From positions 24,936,819-25,000,818 of the forward strand of contig OY986439.1 in the NCBI GenBank assembly GCA_963920525.1: a stretch of 64,000 bases of DNA. The letters run 5' to 3'. Shown here piece after piece: positions 36,747 through 49,627 of this stretch. A model generated the notes under the pieces. That model was not told the DNA's origin and made no database searches. It saw nothing but the letters and a program-made list of their open reading frames with translations. A program made the position numbers and the translations under genes. How positions within the stretch are numbered: position 1 is the first letter of the stretch; every line of letters begins with the position of its first letter. The stretch comes from Dichetophora obliterata. Its lineage: Eukaryota > Arthropoda > Insecta > Diptera > Sciomyzidae.

Positions 36747-38799
36747 ATGCCAATAATTATTACTAATAACGATTTATTTAATTGTTGGATTTCTGCCGGT
36801 CCACGCAATAAATATTTGTTTTTGAAGTCATTTGTTAGAGATAAAATTTGTAAAATCCCATGCCGTGAAGAAATAATTGATGAAAATATTAAGTTTTTAT
36901 ATTGCAATTGGAAACGAAGTGGAAGCAGTGCGGATATAGTAAAAGCAAGCTTATTAAAAAGTATTCCAATTGGTTAAGTGCCGAAGCAATTGTTATTTCT
37001 GATCCAAGTAATGTACGCAAGTAAAAATAAAATTTAATATTAGCGCAGCTAAAAATAAAGTTTACATTTCAGCAACCAAGCACAAGTCGCGGAAGGCCTG
37101 AAAAGGAGTTCCATTTGTTATCAGAACAAATGTAAAAAAGGAAAGTGGCTCACTTATTATCTGATTATTCTGAAGACGAATTACAATATGCATCAGAACT
37201 TGCTTCAAGAAAAATAATCAAGGTTCGAATATTAACAGTCAAAATTGTCTATCAGTACAAATAGCTTTGTCACTGTACTTAGATTTGGATCTCTCGGAAG
37301 AAAAATATAATATTCTGCGCAACGCTGTCAACGTCTATCATAAAAATTTATTTCCGAGTTTGTATGCGATACAAAATTTTAAGAAACGATTAGTACCATC
37401 TATTGAAGCTTCGGAAAGTACTGCAGAAGTTCGCTTACAACCACTTTTGCGGTTTACAGCTAAAAGTGTATTAGAGCTCTGTAAAGATGCAACAGATAAA
37501 ATGACTCTTATTTGCAAATGGGGTATGGATGGCAGTTCAGGTCACAGTCGATACAAACAAAAATTTTCTTCAGAGGAACTTAGCGATTAATTTTTATTTT
37601 TTATTGCATTCGTCTCAATCAAGTGAGTAAAAAATTCGACATTTATATATTTCTGTATAACAAACGACCATTTTTATATTAAGGTTAATTGATTCCGCAT
37701 CCAAAGAGGATATTTGGGTTAACAGTAAGCCCTCCCCTACTTTATTCTGTCGACCCATCAAAATATTATTGGCAAAAGAAAACCGGACATTAGTTGTGAG
37801 AGATAATGAAGATATCAATAGACAAATAAGCCGCTTAGAGTGTGATATTTTTGAACTAACTGAAAAATCAGTTGAGGTGACATATGAAATGCACTGCACA
37901 ATGATCGATGGATCAGTTGCAAATACGCTAACGGAAACAAATTCTGCAAGCAGATGCTTCATTTGCAATGCAAGTCCGGTTGAAATGAATAAAACGGATT
38001 TATATAAGCCTCCAAATATAAATACCTATAAATATGGGCTGTCAACGCTTCACTGCTGGATTCGGTTTTTCGAATGTTTAATACACATAGCATATCGTTT
38101 GCCATTTAAAATATGGCAAGTAAGAGAAGAGAACAAAGCTATTTTCTCTGAAAACAAAATCCGCATCCAAAGAAATTTTCGAGAAAAAATGGGCTTGTTA
38201 ATAGACGTTGTTAAACTGGGTTCTAGAACCACTAATGACGGAAACACCGCACGGAAGTTTTTTGTTAATTACGAAGTATCAGCGGAAATAACTGGCATTA
38301 ACAAAGATCTAATTTATAACTTCTCATTAATATTGAGGATTTTGTCGTGTGGAAAAAACATTAAAATTGATGAGTTTAGTAAGCTCCTTCTTGATACCAG
38401 GAATTTGTACCTAGATCTTTATCCTTGGTATTATATGCCTAGTTCTGTCCACAAAGTTTTAATGCATGGATGTAAAGTTTTAAAATTCTTCGATTTACCT
38501 ATAGGTAATATTTAACTTTAATAATATTAAGAAATAAATAACAATTTTTTTTAATTTTTGTAGGAAATTTATCAGAAGAAGCATTGGAGGCTTCCCACAA
38601 ACACATTCGATATGCTCGTCTTAGCCATACGAGGAAAAGCTCTCGGGAAAATACAAATAGAGATCTGATGACATACCTGCTGATTTCATCAGATCCTTTG
38701 TTATCATCTCTAAGAAAAATCAAATACAAGAACAAGTTATATGAGGAAGATACGTATATGCTTTACTATATTGAAACGGAAAGAACCGAGGATACTTAG
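36747..38799 (+). pseudogene. RAG1-like Transib transposase, lightly damaged
   Basis: Transib transposases cut DNA with a DDE core related to vertebrate RAG1. Segments visible: 36747-37020 (CNWKRSGSSADIVKASLL, then a frameshift in an A-run near 36955 to NWLSAEAIVISDPSNVR); a 52-nt intron at 37021-37072; STSRGRPEKEFHLLSEQM followed by a stop near 37126; 37267-37590 with KWGMDGSSGHSRYKQKF (first Asp codon 37528-37530). A probable intron near 37625-37682 follows, then 37769-38504 with CTMIDGSVANTLTE (second Asp 37907-37909), CFIC (37955-37966) and HKVLMH (38450-38467). A 59-nt intron at 38505-38563 leads to LSEEALEASHKHIRYARL (Glu at 38575 or 38578) and LLISSDPLLSSLRKI. CxxC plus HxxxxH and the E-containing KxxRxxR region parallel RAG1. 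Few lesions. Confidence 0.82.
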
Positions 38800-39276
38800 G
38801 TTTATATTACTTAAATACCTATTTTTTGGCATAAATTTTTTTATTTTGTTTTTAATTTTTATTCTTTTAATCAATTAAACAAAAAATATTTAATTTAATA
38901 ATACAAAGTGAATTTAAAATTACAACAAATATTTTTTTTTGCAAAAACATATTTTTTTTTACATGAAAAGTAACATTTTCGTGAAAAAAGTGCATATCAA
39001 ACTATAAGCATATCTTTTTTTTAAAAAAAAGATATTGCCATAAAATTTAACAAGTTAAGACCTTATACTTTTCAAAAGTATATTTTTATTTTTTTTTTAA
39101 AAAGTTTTTATAATTTTAATATTTAATTGAAAATAGAGAAATTTCAGTTTTTTAATTTTTAAACCTCATTTATGGCGTAAATACTTGATGTACATAAAAT
39201 CTGATTCGATTTTTCGAAATCAGCAGCCAAAAAATAATAAACATGCCAAATTTCGTAAAGATCGAACAACTCCTTG

Positions 39277-39315
39277 TATTTATTCCTCACTTTTGTATGG
39301 GCTCAAAGTACTGTG
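39277..39315 (-). repeat. Right terminal inverted repeat of the Transib-like element, RSS-like
   Basis: Read inward (minus strand): CACAGTA, a 12-nt spacer CTTTGAGCCCAT, then ACAAAAGTG, then GGAATAAAT. The arrangement resembles a 12-spacer RAG signal (consensus CACAGTG and ACAAAAACC), with 6 of 9 nonamer positions matching. The left end lacks an obvious nonamer. Confidence 0.7.
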
Positions 39316-39589
39316 CAGCGGTCGTTTGACAGCTTTTAAAATTGATTGGACCTTGTTTCGTCAAACTTGGGACTGTTTGTAAAGCATACGCAAAATAAAA
39401 AAATGCTGTAATTATAATACGAGTATATATCGTCACCTGCATGCCAAAACCATGAAAGTGTTTTTTATAGTTTTTGGGAAAACGAGTTTAAATGTTTGAA
39501 AGCTTTGAAAAATTAGGTAAGTTAAATTTTTTTTTAGTTTTCTTTTGCCGAATGGTAAGTATTTAGTTACTTAACAATAGTTCAAAATT

Positions 39590-39955
39590 TGGCTGACCTT
39601 CCTCTCTCCAAAGGGGTTTTAAACACATTCTCTATTTTGGCAACTTCCATGCTTACAAATAATTGAGTAATGTAGTATGAATGTTGAAGATCTGTTATTT
39701 ATTGGTAATTTGGCTTGCAGATATGTTGGCATTAGATCTCTCAATTTATGATTTAAATATAGTTGGCCTACCTCACACCTTAAGGATTTTAGAACACATT
39801 CACTGTTTTGGCATGCAGAAAAATTTCAATTTATAAAACATTCATGCTTCAAGGGATCGAATGATGTATCTGTTATTTCCTGATAATTTGGTTTGCAAAT
39901 ATGTGGACGTTAGATCCCTCAATATATGATTTACATTTGGTTGGCCTACCTCACT
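39590..39955. repeat. Direct duplication, period about 175 bp, with a third dispersed copy
   Basis: Copy 1 (about 39590) and copy 2 (about 39763) share TTGGC(T/C)xACCT, GGxTTTTAxAACACATTC, TTTTGGCA, GATCTGTTATTT-like, GGTAATTTGG, TTAGATC(T/C)CTCAAT and TATGATTTA. The block GGATTTTAGAACACATTCA recurs at about 42635, so this is a dispersed repeat. Confidence 0.65.
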
Positions 39956-39960
39956 TGTAG

Positions 39961-40136
39961 CATGCAACGATCTGTTGTCAAAATTATTTTGGAAAGATGA
40001 TAAGCGACGGAAGCACGCTTTGATTTCCGGCTCTGGCTCGTCGGCTAGTGGGGGTGGAAGATCTTGTAGCCTATCACCTAAGAACATTTACTACAGCAAT
40101 GCCAACTTTAAGTTGCGTGCAGGGGAAAGGTTTAAG
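39961..40136 (+). CDS. Candidate internal exon of an unidentified host gene
   Basis: An open frame of 58 complete codons plus two leading nucleotides is bracketed by a splice acceptor (CTCACTTGTAG, ending 39960) and a donor (AAG|GTATGG at 40137). Its codon composition is markedly less AT-rich than its surroundings. The peptide includes NDLLSKLFWKDDKRRKHALI, SGSGSSASGGGRS, and SPKNIYYSNANFKLRAGERF: a basic stretch, a Gly/Ser linker and no membrane segment. I do not recognise the family. The exon ends in phase 0, while the GPCR exon at 48669 needs a preceding phase-1 end, so the two are not directly consecutive and may belong to different genes. Confidence 0.45.
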
Positions 40137-43100
40137 GTATGGATGCATAGAACTTAAAAAAAAAGAGATAGATAAAGAAAGTCAGGAGAATAGATAAAGA
40201 ACGAAACGAAAGTTTGTGCCCGATATAATGTTGTTGTTGAGCATTGGTGACCTTGACTCAACTTTTGCCCTCCCATCCATGATCATCTTAAACACAGAAA
40301 ATCCTAAAAATATATACAAAAGATGATACCAAAATTTATCTCACAACTAACTCACAACGCCTGCATGAAATCAAATATTTTTAAATTTACAGGCGCATAT
40401 TTAAAACAATTCGTTGTTTTTATTTAAACAAAAATTCATATAAAAATCATCTTAAATTAAAAAAAATATTTATAACTGAATTCGAATAAGCTACAATTAC
40501 AGCAAAAACAATATGAAGGATTTAACTAAATGATAAAAACATTAAAACAATTAATAATTAATAAGTAGTGTTTAAATTATTAATAAGAAAAAAACAAGTG
40601 TTTTGGTTTTATATTAGATTAAAGAAACAAAATGAACGTTAAAAGTGCTTACATTAATTTTTTTTTTCTAACAAAATTTCTAACAAAATCTTAGTCCAAG
40701 CTCAATACAAAAATAACTCTAGTAACTTTGTTTTGTTTTGTTGTTTTTTTTTTTTTCTTAAATTAGATCAAGCTTAAAAAAATGTGTTTTGTTTCATTTA
40801 CTTCCTTTGTTACTTTATTAATATGTTTGTTGTTGTTGTTGTTTATTTTTCGTTAATAAATAAAGAGAAAAGTTTTGTTTTTTTTCGATAAATAAAAATA
40901 AGAAAAAGAGACTTACTTTGTTAACTGCATTGTTCCCTCGATGAAAGATCTTTCATTTTGGTGAGCAATGTAAACTGCATTACTTTACGTTGTCGAGCTA
41001 AAATAATAGAAAGGTTTTTTTTTTTTTTTGTTTTGTTTTCTTTTTGTTATACTAAATTTTACTCAAAAACACGACGATAGCTCGCGTTAACATTGTTGCA
41101 CGAAATTTTGTTGCTTTTTAACATTGCTGTAAGAGCTTTGTTACCAATTTTGTTAACAGTGTCTTAGTGACACGCTCACTGAGTTGAATACAATACAACA
41201 ACAACAAAATCACTTACACTTCAATTTACTGCATAGATTTAAGTAGATTTCTTTTAATGATTAAGATTTGTTTAAAGCTCTTTTTTTTAATTTTTTTCTA
41301 ACTACTTAGACTATGTACAAATTTAGATAAGTTTATTTTAGCATTAATTTTAAGTTTAAGTTAATTTTTAATAATTACTTAAGTTATATTAGAATTTAGA
41401 ATAGTTTATTTTAGCGTTGATTTTAGGTTTAAGTTCACTGTTGCTTTTTATATTTAAGTTAGATTTACTAAAATATTTATTTACTTTAAGATTCTAAGTG
41501 TCACTTGAAGGTTATTTTAGTGGTGAGATTGGCACGATCACTTGTTATACATAGGTATACATTTAACTTTTAAGTGCCACTCTCTTTTTTTTTTTTAGCT
41601 TATTAAGTTTTATATTGTTAGTTCATTTATATATTTATAATTCTAAATCATTTCTTTTGAAAATTTTTCACCTTTCTATCACAATTTCTTTGTTTTTTTT
41701 TTTCTTTAACACTATTACCACGATCGCTATTACTAAAACCGCGTTGTAATTATGCTGCCCAAGCTGATGACCGTCGAGTACTAACTTCGTGCTTTTATGA
41801 CCCTCTCCTTTCTACATATTTTTATGCAAGAATCTGCTTATGTGCAAGGTGAAAGCTTTCGTGACAATTTGCTTTTTAGCTTTAGCTATGGTGCCAAATC
41901 TAGAGAGATTTAAATGTATATATATATATATGTATGTTTGTATATGGTTTTAATTGAAATTTAATTGATTGTTTAATAAAATTTACCCTTTTAGGAGATG
42001 GCACCAGCAAATGAAATTTTATTAACAAATTTAATCAAGAATCTTCTCGGCAATTAAAAATTCCACCTGTGTGGTTTTTATAGAAAAAAAATTAAAGTTA
42101 AGCTAAGTAAAGAACTTTAATAGAACCTAAAAAAAACTTACTTTTTTCCCTTTGCGCTCAAAATATCCGTGTTTTTGATCGATACTTGATTATATATTCT
42201 AACAATCATTACCAATATCGAAACATTTAATTGAGTTAAACTAACAAGCAAATATTTTTAGTTTTCACTTCACCGACTTAACACTTAGTTTTATTTAATG
42301 AAAAGGAATAAATATTTCGAAGTAGTCGATTTTTCTATGACTTGCTTTGAAGACGGCTGATCAGGAAAAGAACGCTTTTGTCTTCCGATTAGACCACGAG
42401 TTCTTAGCTAACAGCATACCTCATAAAAAATATGCCGTAATAGCGTAAGATTTCCAAGAAATATTTTTAAGAATTAGTATCAAAAGGAAGTTAAAAATAT
42501 TCATATTGCTGTGGTGAATTTATTTTCACGCCTAGATGGAGCTGGTTTGTTTTAATAATCAAAATCTGAAATACCGGAAATAACTAATTTTTCTTTGTTT
42601 TTGGCTACAAGCGCCGGTACACACTTCTAAAGGATTTTAGAACACATTCATTGCTTTGGCAAGCAGAAAAAATTCGAATTTTGTTAAAATGTAAAATGAT
42701 AAAACAATAAAAATAACACATTCATTGATTTAGAACTGTAATATTGCAGCAGATCTGATCCACATTCCTATTCCAAATGTTGATACAATGTTTCTTATAT
42801 AATATTGCATCAGAAGCAGCAATAAACCCAAAATCGATTTTTTTTTTTAAATTTTTTAGTTTTGGCATGCAGGTGACAATATTATAAAAGTCTTTTCTGT
42901 TTGTTTTTTTGATTGACCGAATTTCAAACATAAATGGCTCAACAGATTTTGCTAAAATTTGGTACACATATGATTTCCATTCTTGATTAAATTGTTGCAT
43001 ACATAGTTTTACCACGCCCCGTCCGATAATTAATTTTAAAAAGTTTTTGTTATTTTGACGCCAAAAACACTCACATATCTTCAAAATAGTAAAAACTTTT

Positions 43101-43392
43101 AGTAAAACGACTTTTTATAAAACATCGTTACAAACAAGGGCTTAGGCAGAGGGAAGGGGCGATTGCAGATTCAGCAGTTGATGAATATGGGATTTTTTAT
43201 TTAATCAATGGTTTTTATTTTCTAATTGTGGTCATTTTTTAATATGTGGTTTTACCTTTTTCATTGAAACTAGAGCTGGAAAATTAAAAACAAATCGGTA
43301 TTTTTATAAATAAATCTGGGATTTGCCAATATCGAACTGCTTCAAAATATTTTCAATATTTCCACTTCCGTATTTCAACAATATATTTGATC
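40137..43392. other. AT-rich non-coding stretch, intron or intergenic
   Basis: Contains palindromic GAAAGATCTTTC near 40943, GTGTC/GACAC near 41159-41173, TTG microsatellite at 40830-40850, and at about 42880-43140 a dispersed repeat (ATTTTGCTAAAATTTGG; GCCAAAAACACTCACATA; ACATCGTTACAAA) also found at 47370-47690. A 120-codon minus-strand frame at 42722-43084 lies within that repeat and is not considered a gene. Confidence 0.4.
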
Positions 43393-43985
43393 CAGAGCCG
43401 TAGACAAGGGGGTTTTCAAACCCCCTGATGTCCGACATATTAATAAAAACTAAAATTATGCATTTCAGCAATTATTTCATTGAATCACAATGTTCTAAAA
43501 TTCAAATTCACTTATAAAATGTTCTAAAAAACTTAACAAGTCATATACTGAAGTTGCGTTTACGTGTAAAAGTCTGTGTTATGAGTTGAATCGTCTAAAC
43601 AACAATAGTAAAAACCAATGTATCGTTATTTATCGTATCAAACGTGATACATTAACAATTGTCATCGTTTCCATTAACATCGGCAGTTGTAGATGATGGT
43701 AGTGATGATGACAGTAAAGCCAACAAAAATGACATATATATACTGAAAAAACCTCTCTAATTTGAGAGATTTCATACTTCAGCCACTAAACGATTTTAAT
43801 TTTCCCTCGAGCGCTTCTGGAAAATATAAATTTCAGCACCCATGGTTTTGTCGCTGGAGTTTGTTGGCTTACTCGAAATATGCAAATGGATCCTATTGTA
43901 AGTTCTGCGTTTTCTTTAGCTCTGCTTATGGCGGCATTGCATCACAGTCTCTTCGTATTTTTCGGCACAACAAAAAATGTTTATA
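43393..43985 (+). mobile_element. hAT-superfamily relic, 5' end with N-terminal zinc-finger coding
   Basis: The left terminus reads CAGAGCCGTAGACAAGGGGG followed by a G5/C5 hairpin (43408-43427), like other ZMYM1-type hAT ends (compare CAGGCCCGTAGC at 51458). No matching right end or TSD was found; the copy is truncated. Confidence 0.6.
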
Positions 43986-43986
43986 A
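43762..43986 (+). pseudogene. hAT transposase TTF/BED-like zinc finger fragment
   Basis: The frame gives NDFNFPSSASGKYKFQHPWF, RWSLLAYSKYANGSYCKFCV and FFSSAYGG, matching the TTF-type zinc-finger start of ZMYM1-like hAT transposases (FxxxWxxxxxWLxYSxxxxGxYCKYCVFF). The finger would bind DNA. Translation ends in a TAA at 43984-43986, and the catalytic and dimerisation parts are absent. Confidence 0.7.
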
Positions 43987-45322
43987 AATGAAAATTTCAG
44001 CCCCTTTCATTGGGACTATTTTATAGACAAGATTTTTTTTTTCCTATTACCTTTCGAATTAAAGATGTGAGTCTAAACCTGGTTTAATTTTTAAGGAATG
44101 TCTTAAGTTATTAATGAGTTTTTCAAAATAGATCTTACAATTTTGATTTTTCAAAGTTGACTTTTCGGAATTTTGACCCAATGAAAAGTTTTAACTCAAT
44201 CTTTGAAGTAATTTTTTTTTGTTTTATGATTTATAAAGTTTGTGTAAAATTAAAAAATTCGAAAGAAATGAAATATAGTTCTCATCTCTTAAATTTCTTA
44301 AAACATACATCCGTAATTTGATAGCAAAAAAAAAAAAGAAGACGAAATTTAAATCTTTAGCAAATAACTTTTAAAACGTTAAACAATTCGTATACATTGT
44401 TATAACTAAAATATATTTATTAATACATATAAAAATGTAACTAAAACTGTATTTTTTTCCAATCAATGTTTCTACATACAGCTGTAGTCAATAACGCCAC
44501 AAACAAATAAGAAAGCAGCCGTTTTTTTCTTTCGAATATTTTAACTAAATACACATAAAAAATAATTTTACTCCGATCAATACGAAATCTCTTTTTTCAT
44601 AACTTTAAGCAGTCGTGAAAAAGTACCTTTAATTATATCTTAACAGATGTTGACACGTCAATTAATTAATAAATTCAATAATGATGTAACAACGGATGCT
44701 ATATAAATAAATAGACAATTACTTAAATATCAATTGAAATCGTTTTATTTATTAACGTTAGCAAACGACTGAGTTATCTTTTCTTATAAATATTTTTAAT
44801 TTTGCAATGGATTTTCTGACAAACAGTGGAGTTTTATATTGATTCTACAGGTCGGCAGAATAAGTTTTTTTAATTTATATTAGTCGTAAGAAAATGGCTT
44901 ATCTGCATGGAAAATTTTTTAGAAAGTATAGATTAGAAATTTTAACAACTAAGAGACTTTTAATATTATATAAAAATAAATTTATATAAATTTTTTTAAG
45001 TTCATCTTTTTTTTATTTCAATATCCATTCCAGAAAAAATCCCCTTATTTTAAATAAAATTAAAACAAAACCCTTAAAAAACATTGTTTACAAAATAAAG
45101 ATCAGAGTAATACCGAGTATATCAGCAAGTCATATATAAAAGGAAATGAATACGAAGATTGCTATTTATATCATTTAATTTAATCGAATAATAGTTTTTC
45201 TTTAAAAATGCTATACTCTACTTCGATAAAATATTTGCTAATAATAAGTTAGTGTTTTGCTAAAGTAAGCCCAAACATTCTAAAGAATACAAAGTTTGTA
45301 TGATTTTTGAAAGTTTTATTAA
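43987..45322. other. AT-rich non-coding stretch
   Basis: Nothing recognisable beyond A/T homopolymer tracts. Confidence 0.35.
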
Positions 45323-48300
45323 TCTTATATATAAAAATGGATGTATGTATGTGGGTATGTGGGTATGTGGGTATGTGGGTATGTGGGTATGTGGGTGGGT
45401 ATGTGGCTATATCACGTATAGACTCCAAAACCGCTGAACCGATCTTTATGAAATTTTCAGGGAAAATAAAACCACATCTTGAGAGTGTTCCTGTGATGTT
45501 TGGTAACGATTGGAGAAGGGGGCGTGGTACCTCCCATACAAGCCAAATTTGCTCCATCGATCACAAACCAAAAAAAGGATATATATCAGGCGGTTTCAAT
45601 CGTAAAAAAACTAAGATTTGGTAATTTTGTTCAGATGGTTAGTGTCGGTAACTGTACAAAAAATGGGCGTGGTCGTAAAATAAATACGCCCACTTTTTCG
45701 AAATCATGGCAATTCCAGAGTTCTATACACTTTTACAGTGAAACTTACTGTATAGGTGCTCCAAGAGGCGGTCACTATATATAAATGTTTTCACGCCCAC
45801 TTTTACCGCCCACAAATCAATGTCTATATATATAAAAAGCAAAACGATGTGTGTCTGGCTGTGTGATGTCTATAGACTCCAAAACTACTAAACCGATTGA
45901 CCTGAAATTTTGGCAGCCGATTTGTTTCAGGTACGAGATGGTTGAGGGGAAAAAATGTGCCACACCCCCCTTTTACCGCCCCCAAATCAATAAAAATGTT
46001 ATATTTCAGTCAGTTTGGATCGTATAAGGCTAAAATTTTGTAATTTAGTATGTACGGTTACTGTCGATAACTGTACTTAAAATGGATTTCCACGCCCCCT
46101 TTTACAGCCCACAAAGAAATGAAAACGCTTTATTTCAGACGGTTTTGGTCGTATAAGACTTAAATTTGGTACTTTGGTTTGTGTAGTTACTGACAGTAAC
46201 TGTACGAAAAATTGGTTTCCACGCCCATTTTTTGCGCCCACATATCAGTGTAAATACTATATTTTAAGCAGTTTTGGCCATATGAGACTAACATGTGATA
46301 CCTAAGTTTGTATGGTTACTTTCGGCAACTGTACTAAAAAGGGGCGTAATCGATATATAGCCACACCCAATTTTTGAGAAATCATTAAAATTTACTACTG
46401 GTCGATTGAGCTTAAATGTTGGCTTAGTTTGCACGGTTACTGTCAGCAACTGTACTAAAAATTGGTTTCCACGCCCCCTTTTACCGCCCACAAACCAATG
46501 AAAACGTTTTATTTCAACGGTTTGGGTCGTATTAGACAAAAATTTTGTAATTTAGCTCATATGGTTACTCTCGGCAAGAGCACTAAAAATAGGCCTGTCC
46601 CACTTTAGTTAAACTGACTTTTCGGGGGGTCAACGTTAAGTGAAGCAAAGTGCGCCAGGCTTTAGCTAAATTGAGCTAAAATTTTGGCAGTCGATTTTTT
46701 TCGTGTACGAGATGGTTTAAGGGAAATAATTTTGCCGCACCCCTTTTTACCGCTTACAAAACAACAAAAATTCTATATTTCAAACAGTTTTGAATGTATT
46801 TGACTAAAGTTTGGTAATTTAATTCATATGGTTACTTTTGGCAGTTATACTGAAAATGGTGAATATTTTTCGCATTTCTTGACATTTTCGTATATGGCAT
46901 TAAGGCGGTCTGGGGCCGAACAACGTCTGCCGAGGAATACAAGTCTTATGTAACCACTCTTGATGTAAACACTAACTGCAAAAGCGGGTCGACCGATTTA
47001 AACGAAAATTTTAGGGTACTATGCCAGGCATCATACAATGAAATCAATTAAAAATTGCACATCGGCGTTCCTTTCATATGACATAGCATTTATTTGCAAA
47101 AATTCTTCCAGCTAAGCGCAAAAATTATTTTACTGGTTTTGTCATCAAAACAACAAGGGTACCCTTTCTGATTTTTTTCGCGAAATTTATTTGTTCCAAA
47201 ATGTTGTTTTTATATTTTTTACAAAAAGTCAAAAATAATTTATGTGAAAAATTACCCCAATATCTCTTTCCAATCAAATTTACAACATTTGCTGCCAAAG
47301 CCTATATCTCAAATAATCAAAATTTATGACTAAAAATCTATTTTTTCATACAATTGACAATCTATAGTAATAAAACTCATTTTCTGTTTGTTTGTTTGTT
47401 TGGCCTTTATACAAATCTAAACGGCCCAACGGATTTTGCTCAAACTAGGTGCACATATTATATTTGTTCTAACTTAAAATGTTATATACTAATTTTTTGC
47501 CACGCCCCCTCCGAACTTTTCCAACTAACGGCAATTTTGTTATTATAATAATTTTTTATCGGAGTTTTTTTTTTTAATTTAAAAAAATTTCTGTTATTTT
47601 GGCATCAAAAACACTCACATACACTCAAAATTGTAGAAATTTTCAGTACAACTACTTTTTCAAAAAACATCGTTACCAAAGAATGAGAAAAAAACGCCAT
47701 GAAAATCAAAGTTTGGTCTTTGGATGCAAATATCTCTGCTGTCCATTAATATATTTGATTCAAATTTTTTTTGTTCAAAAGTTCAATAAATATACTTTAC
47801 AAAAATGGGTTGAACTGTACCTTTTAGTCAGTGAAACTATGTTTTATAATTATGTCAAAAAAGGTCCAAAATACTGACTTTTTACTCAAAAAATGACTCA
47901 AAAATTGTTTTTGTTGTAAAAATGAAATCAATTAAAAATTGCACATCTGACTAACTTTCATATGACATAGCATTTATTTGCAAAAATTCTTCCAGATAAG
48001 CGCAAAAATTATTTTAATGTTTTTGTCATCAAAACAACAAGGTACACACTTTGATTTTTTTGGCGAAATTTATTTTTTCCAAAATGTTGTTTTTATATTT
48101 TTTACAAAAAATTCAAGTCTTAAAAATAATTTATGTGAAAAAATTACCCCAATATCTCTTTCCAATCAAAAGTAATGGCTTTTATGATTAAGTTACTTTA
48201 TGATTTATCGAATAGCTTTGGAATTATAGGTAGCACAGATTTAGTATTTAACCACAATTTAAACATGCTATGTTCAATGTTAACATTTGATGGGTTTTTG

Positions 48301-48339
48301 GAAACGGGACGAGGCAGCAACGCGCCGGGTTTCAGCTAG
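45323..48339 (+). mobile_element. Helitron-like element B
   Basis: Starts TCTTATATATAAAAATGG after an A (45322) and ends GGGTTTCAGCTAG before a T (48340). A GTATGTGGGT minisatellite (about 45350-45405) lies near the 5' end, also present in element A in inverse orientation. The body contains the same GATTTGTGGGCGGTAAAAGG-type units, here inverted relative to A. A second 5'-like start (TCTATATATATAAAAAGC) occurs at about 45822, so nesting or internal duplication is likely. No Rep/helicase frame was seen; the short open frames reflect the repeats. Confidence 0.6.
47037..48175. repeat. Direct repeat pair of about 240 bp, 885 bp apart
   Basis: Copy 1 at about 47037-47278 and copy 2 at about 47922-48170 share GAAATCAATTAAAAATTGCA, TTTCATATGACATAGCATTT, AAATTCTTCCAG, TTTTGTCATCAAAACAACAA and CCCCAATATCTCTTTCCAAT. 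The interval contains the dispersed repeat also found at 42880-43140. This looks like a segmental duplication around an insertion, within Helitron-like element B. Confidence 0.7.
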
Positions 48340-48668
48340 TTTAGAATAAAAGAAGAATATCATAAAAAAATTTTTTTTCACTGCAAAAATCTACCAAAAA
48401 GGAAGTAAATTTAACGTTTTCACATCGAAAAAAATTATTATCTCTATGTACATATAATATACTCTTATCTTAACTCTGAAATAATGTGATTACTGTCTTA
48501 CATGTCATTCCGTTTCAGAGGTATTTGTCAGTTTCGTATTCCTAAGTATTTTAGTCATTACTCTTACTCTACCTTAAATCAATACGATGAATATATAACG
48601 TTTCATTGTTAATCGTTACAATTTCATTTTCTCTTTTTTTTCTCATTTTTTCTTCTTTTTCTCTACAG

Positions 48669-48869
48669 CCACATCTGTTGCTGTTTCCTCCTGGACATTG
48701 GTGGCGATATCCTGCGAACGTTACTATGCCATCTGTCATCCATTGAGCTCACGGACATGGCAGACCATTAATCATGCCTACAAAATAATCGGCTTTATAT
48801 GGATCGGCAGTATTATCTGCATGACACCCATCGCTGTCTTTAGTCAACTATTGCCAACGAGCAGACAAG
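48669..48869 (+). CDS. CCKLR: Exon of a cholecystokinin/sulfakinin-like GPCR (TM3 end to TM4)
   Basis: Sulfakinin (CCK-like) receptors are seven-transmembrane rhodopsin-family GPCRs acting at the plasma membrane in satiety and gut/neuromuscular signalling. The exon is bounded by a pyrimidine-rich acceptor (TTTTTCTCTACAG, ending 48668) and a donor (CAAG|GTGGGT at 48870). It has two leading nucleotides, 66 codons and one trailing nucleotide. The peptide contains SVAVSSWTLVAISCERYYAI (end of TM3 with the ERY variant of the DRY motif), CHPLSSRTWQTINHA (second intracellular loop) and KIIGFIWIGSIICMTPIAVF (TM4). WQTxxHA is characteristic of CCK receptors, and the whole resembles Drosophila CCKLR-17D1/17D3. 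Base composition differs sharply from the AT-rich introns. I found no neighbouring exons within about 8 kb upstream or 15 kb downstream, so flanking introns are large and TE-filled. Confidence 0.9.
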
Positions 48870-49627
48870 GTGGGTAGCTCTTAAAATTTTTTGTTTTTCT
48901 TTATATCTGTTGCTATTTTTTTTTTCTTTCAAGGATGGGTAGGTATTAACTGCATTGGTATTTTAAGGCTGACAAGAAGTATTTGGTTTTATTGAAAGCA
49001 GACATTTATTCAATAAAGATTTTAAAATAAGATTACTGCCTATGGCGGGTGATTTTTTTAAACTTTCAATTTACTCGAAGGGGTCTTTGGTATTTTTTGA
49101 GGTTGCTATGTATTTATTTGTTATACCTTCCCTTACTTGCATTATGATTAAATTGCATAGTATTGGTTTTCATGGTTATATATAAATATATACATTATAT
49201 ATAAAATTTATCATAAGACTATCATGATTATTTGCGTATTTGTTCTTTTTTTATGAGGTGAAAAAAAAACTTACAAATTTTATTTTTACAAACCATTCAA
49301 AACAAAAAATTTTGTTAGTTATTTATTTGAGCAAGGTAAAAACCCTTAACGACACACCCCACCTTTACCTTAGCCCCATATAATTTGTCCATGAGGTCAG
49401 GTTTTTTTTTTCTTACTTACTTTACTTACAGACGTACCTTAGTAAATTATTTATACGTGCACAAATATTTTTTATTTTTTCTCCCTAGTTTATAACAACA
49501 TAATTTTTTTGAGTTTGCCAAAATTTTTTTAAAGGGTGTAGTTTATTTGTTGAACAGAGAATTCTCCTCTTCCTCATATTCGTAGTACCGTTAGTCGAAA
49601 ATTGTGTGAAATCTCGCTTGTGCAATA
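48870..49627. other. Intronic AT-rich sequence downstream of the GPCR exon
   Basis: No coding sequence or complete repeat was recognised before the Tc3-like element. The donor GTGGGT marks the start. Confidence 0.5.

Larger units (their letters stand above)
32593..39315 (+). mobile_element. Transib/RAG1-like transposon, 5-bp TSD CAGCG, with nested LINE
   Basis: CAGCG occurs at 32588-32592 and 39316-39320. Immediately inside, both ends read CACAGTACTTTG in inverted orientation, and after a variable spacer both have GGAATAAAT. CACAGT-type termini and a GC-rich 5-bp TSD are the signature of Transib elements, whose ends resemble the CACAGTG heptamer of RAG recombination signals. The transposase lies at 36747-38799. 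A Jockey-group LINE is inserted in the 5' half at about 33785-36360; without it the element is about 4.1 kb. The left noncoding part contains an imperfect tandem duplication. Confidence 0.85.
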